From Gemmatimonadota bacterium (lineage in GTDB: Bacteria; Gemmatimonadota; Gemmatimonadetes; Gemmatimonadales; Gemmatimonadaceae): a DNA stretch of 8,029 bases. Below are positions 6,049 through 8,029 of the stretch, one piece after another (the first letter of the stretch is position 1; each line of letters opens with the position of its first letter). The notes under the pieces are model-generated. The model searched no databases and was not told the DNA's origin. It saw only the letters and a program-made list of their open reading frames with translations. Location of the stretch: the NCBI GenBank assembly GCA_947457715.1, contig CANGXK010000107.1, positions 1 to 8,029 of the forward strand, read 5' to 3'. The position numbers were made by a program, and so were the translations under genes.

Positions 6049-6365
6049 TGGGTTGCCTAACTTGGCGTTAACTGACCCGCGCCTCTGCATTCGCATACGA
6101 CACGGCATGACTGCACCAGCGCCGCAATATCCGCCCACGCGCCGAACCGGCGCCGGTCGTATCGAGCCGCCTGAAATGCCCGGACAGCGGTTTCTTCGCC
6201 CACTGCTCCCGCGTTGGGTACAACGTGGGGACACTGTTCTCCGCCAATAGCCAAACACGAAGAGCCGCCATCCGTAAGTGCCTACGCAGGGATTGCTGGT
6301 CGTTCCGAGTTCGCTATCACAGTGCGATCCCACGCTAACGAATCCTTGCCGGCGTCATGAGGCGG
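6049..6365. other. 317-base spacer with no convincing gene, containing structured repeats
   Basis: Between the M56 gene and the secreted-protein gene I find no protein I can support. A 67-codon minus frame (6271-6068) is open but has no ribosome-binding site, motif or family resemblance. The stretch holds a bulged inverted repeat (6091-6165), a small hairpin CGTTG-GGTA-CAACG (6212-6225) and, directly before the secreted-protein ATG, GTTAGGC on the minus strand (6061-6055) preceded by GTTAACGCCAAG. The promoter of the secreted-protein gene probably lies here. Composition is more A/T-rich than the left half of the window. Confidence 0.5.
6091..6165. repeat. Inverted repeat with two single-base bulges
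   Basis: On the plus strand TCG-(C)-ATACGAC-(A)-CGGC at 6091-6106 is complementary to GCCGGTCGTATCGA at 6152-6165. That makes 14 base pairs, interrupted only by an unpaired C and an unpaired A, both on the left arm, with a 45-base loop. The match is long enough to be more than ordinary GC-rich noise. It lies 43 bases upstream of the secreted-protein start. Function is unknown. Confidence 0.45.
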
Positions 6366-8029
6366 CTACTTCCGGCGCACCGTCCTGATCCCGGTGCCGC
6401 CCTTCAGGAGCACGAGATGTTGGCCGGTCGCGCTGACGTTCACGGCGGGTCCTCCGGTCACCGTGGCGGCAATTTCGAGTTCGCCCTCACCACGCAACTC
6501 GACGTGTACATCACCGTTGGTCACGTCCGCGATAAACGCGGGAAAAATCTTGAGGCGAATGGTGTCTGCGACCAGCTGAGGTTCGGCCGTCCCGAGTCCG
6601 ACCTTCACTGGCCCGGTGCCGTAGATGAGAATCTCTCCAGCGATTTGTCCGCGACTATCAACGACCACATTCTTGGTTCCGACCTTCGTCGCATAGACGG
6701 TGACGTTGGGGCCGTGTCCGGATAGGCTCGTGCGCGCCGCCGAGAGACTGCCGGAGAGTGTAGACGCCCGCTCGCGGAGCTCAGGGCCTTGCTGCTGCGC
6801 CTCACGAAGCCGCACGGCAAGCGCGGACGCCTCGGCCGCTGCCCCAGTCCATATCGGCAACGGCCCTCCAAGTTCCGACTTGACCGTCGCGACGGTAACA
6901 ACGGCACCATCAACCACGACAGCGACCTCTGATCCAATGTGTTGCCGCATGGTCGCCCGCAACCGGTCGCGTGCTCTAGCGCTCAGCATCGCCCCCACCG
7001 TGGCTTCGCCATTGTCCGTACCCGTCATCATGATCGAGTCCACGTCCGCGAGCGTCAGGAACGGTTCGGAGACGCTCACCGCCGCGCTGCCACCCTCCGC
7101 GCGGCGCGGCAAGACCGATATTCCGGCGCCGACGCCTTGACGCGCGACCCACCGGTATTCTAGCGGAGAGCCAGCCATCTTCGCGCGAGTGCTGCGGGGT
7201 GCCGGAACCGCGGCGATAAGCACGGCGGCTCCAAAGACACCCGCCGTCAGCGCCGCGATAGTCGAACGCGTGTGCCTTGTCGGAGGGGTCGTCATAGCGT
7301 CAATCCTTTGCTTGAGTTGTGATGCTTGCGGGGAGAGTGGAGCAGCCAGCGACATCAGCAGACGTTGTCCCCGAGGGGCGGTTGATCGGTGGTGCGAGAC
7401 GAGCAGGAGTAGCTGCCCATACGTCTTCGGGCTCGGCTCCCGGCGAAGCACGCGGGCATCACAGTCGCACTCGATGGCGAGGCGCAGACGGCGCCAACTC
7501 CACCACAGCACGGGGTGCCACGGCATCAGGACCAAGGTGCACAGCGCCGTCGTCAGCATGGCGGGGTCACGGGTGGCCAGATGCTCCTGCTCATGACGGA
7601 TCACGAGTGACCGGAGCGAGTCGTCGAGAGCCATCACCCAGCGCGGGATCACGATGGCTCTCGGGTTCCCGCCCATCGCTGCGGGGCCGATCTCTTCGGA
7701 GACCAGCACCGTTGTACCGCACACGGTCTCGGACTTCAGCCCCAGTCGCATCCGGCGCGCCTCGGAAAGGGCGTGCAGCATCATCCCCAAGAGGAAGGCC
7801 GACACCACGGCCCAGAGCGCGAGCAGAAGGCCATCGTATCCCGCTGCGCCGTCGTGAATGCGGTTGAGAAGTTCCCGCCATCTGTTGGTCAGGCGTTCGG
7901 GCGCGGTGCTGACGACCATTGCGTTGTCGTCCTGCACTGATGACATGCCGACCGATCCGCGTGGCGCCGCGACATCACCTCCGCGCAGCACCGTCGGCGC
8001 CGGAGCAATCGACTGCTCTCGCATGAGCA
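6366..8029 (-). CDS. M56 (BlaR1/MecR1-like) membrane metallopeptidase with SecD-head-like C-terminal domain, 5' end missing
   Basis: The frame is open through the right edge. An ATG at 8024 exists, but the first 60 residues from it look like an inter-helix loop, and M56 proteins normally have two helices before it, so the true start is probably outside. Numbering from 8024: helix at 64-85, zinc site HEQEH at 144-148 with the downstream ligand Glu185 in ECDCDARVL, helix near 158-175, and a last helix at 254-276. This is the gluzincin core of BlaR1/MecR1-type sensors, which cut a repressor or other target after sensing a signal. Beyond the membrane, residues about 321-408 resemble the SecD periplasmic head (IGSEVAVVVDG, then GGPLPIWTG and an A-x-x-LA-x-x-LR helix). 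Residues 437-552 are beta-rich with no recognised fold; no penicillin-binding sensor domain is seen. A BlaI-type repressor gene, the usual partner, would be expected upstream, off the window. Confidence 0.85.
   Translation of the reverse strand, partial: LMREQSIAPAPTVLRGGDVAAPRGSVGMSSVQDDNAMVVSTAPERLTNRWRELLNRIHDGAAGYDGLLLALWAVVSAFLLGMMLHALSEARRMRLGLKSETVCGTTVLVSEEIGPAAMGGNPRAIVIPRWVMALDDSLRSLVIRHEQEHLATRDPAMLTTALCTLVLMPWHPVLWWSWRRLRLAIECDCDARVLRREPSPKTYGQLLLLVSHHRSTAPRGQRLLMSLAAPLSPQASQLKQRIDAMTTPPTRHTRSTIAALTAGVFGAAVLIAAVPAPRSTRAKMAGSPLEYRWVARQGVGAGISVLPRRAEGGSAAVSVSEPFLTLADVDSIMMTGTDNGEATVGAMLSARARDRLRATMRQHIGSEVAVVVDGAVVTVATVKSELGGPLPIWTGAAAEASALAVRLREAQQQGPELRERASTLSGSLSAARTSLSGHGPNVTVYATKVGTKNVVVDSRGQIAGEILIYGTGPVKVGLGTAEPQLVADTIRLKIFPAFIADVTNGDVHVELRGEGELEIAATVTGGPAVNVSATGQHLVLLKGGTGIRTVRRK

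Noticed and set aside
6049..6219. A complete integron attC site
   Set aside because: Only the R'/L'-like end is present; the candidate R'' is too far, pairs poorly, and no L'' partner could be found.
6057..6271. Two overlapping minus-strand frames of about 65-67 codons
   Set aside because: Neither has a ribosome-binding site, a recognisable motif or a biased codon pattern, and they overlap each other in different frames. The 6271-6068 frame remains possible but unsupported.
6049..6333. A 95-residue N-terminal extension of the secreted protein from a GTG at 6333
   Set aside because: The extension is Arg/Cys-rich and unlike a protein domain, and it would bury the clear signal peptide that starts at 6048.
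6357..8024. Plus-strand frames of 60-182 codons opposite the M56 gene
   Set aside because: They are shadows of the minus-strand gene, which has HEQEH, membrane helices and a continuous frame of over 550 codons.

Overview
The window is GC-rich DNA with long spurious reading frames on both strands and very few A/T-rich spacers. The protein set fits a Gram-negative, environmental, Gemmatimonadota-like bacterium: a secreted S9 peptidase with a PD40 propeller, an M56/BlaR1-type sensor fused to a SecD-head-like domain, a DUF2071/YqjF protein and a YdjM-type membrane protein. This taxonomic guess is an inference from style and gene content; no marker gene is present.

Left block (1-4562, all minus strand). 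Read in the direction of transcription, a secreted prolyl-oligopeptidase-family peptidase (4562-2454) is followed by a DUF2071/YqjF protein (2409-1663), a 123-residue four-helix membrane protein (1654-1283) and a YdjM/DUF457-type membrane metal-dependent hydrolase (1251 to the left edge, incomplete at its 3' end). Gaps are only 44, 8 and 31 bases, so an operon is plausible. A 28-base near-perfect palindrome covers the GTG start of the DUF2071 gene and could control the lower three genes separately from the peptidase.

Middle block (4563-5646). A TraR/DksA-like protein that has lost all four zinc-finger cysteines (5042-4680, minus) is divergent from an unrecognised 101-residue gene (5244-5549, plus). 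The 201-base spacer between them holds two EcoRI-type palindromes, a 13-base-period direct repeat and a short hairpin. Just after the 101-residue gene lies what looks like the first ~24 codons of an IS3-type transposase OrfA, cut off abruptly.

Right block (about 5650-8029, minus). Base composition is visibly more A/T-rich than on the left, most clearly at 5680-6360. It carries a small secreted protein made of two copies of a 42-residue, two-cysteine module (6048-5677), a 317-base stretch with no convincing gene but with a bulged inverted repeat and a gene-cassette-like motif, and the 3' part of an M56 (BlaR1-like) metallopeptidase gene (8029-6366, 5' end outside the window). Together with the transposase remnant this suggests an accessory or acquired segment. 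No rRNA, tRNA, CRISPR array or complete insertion sequence was seen.
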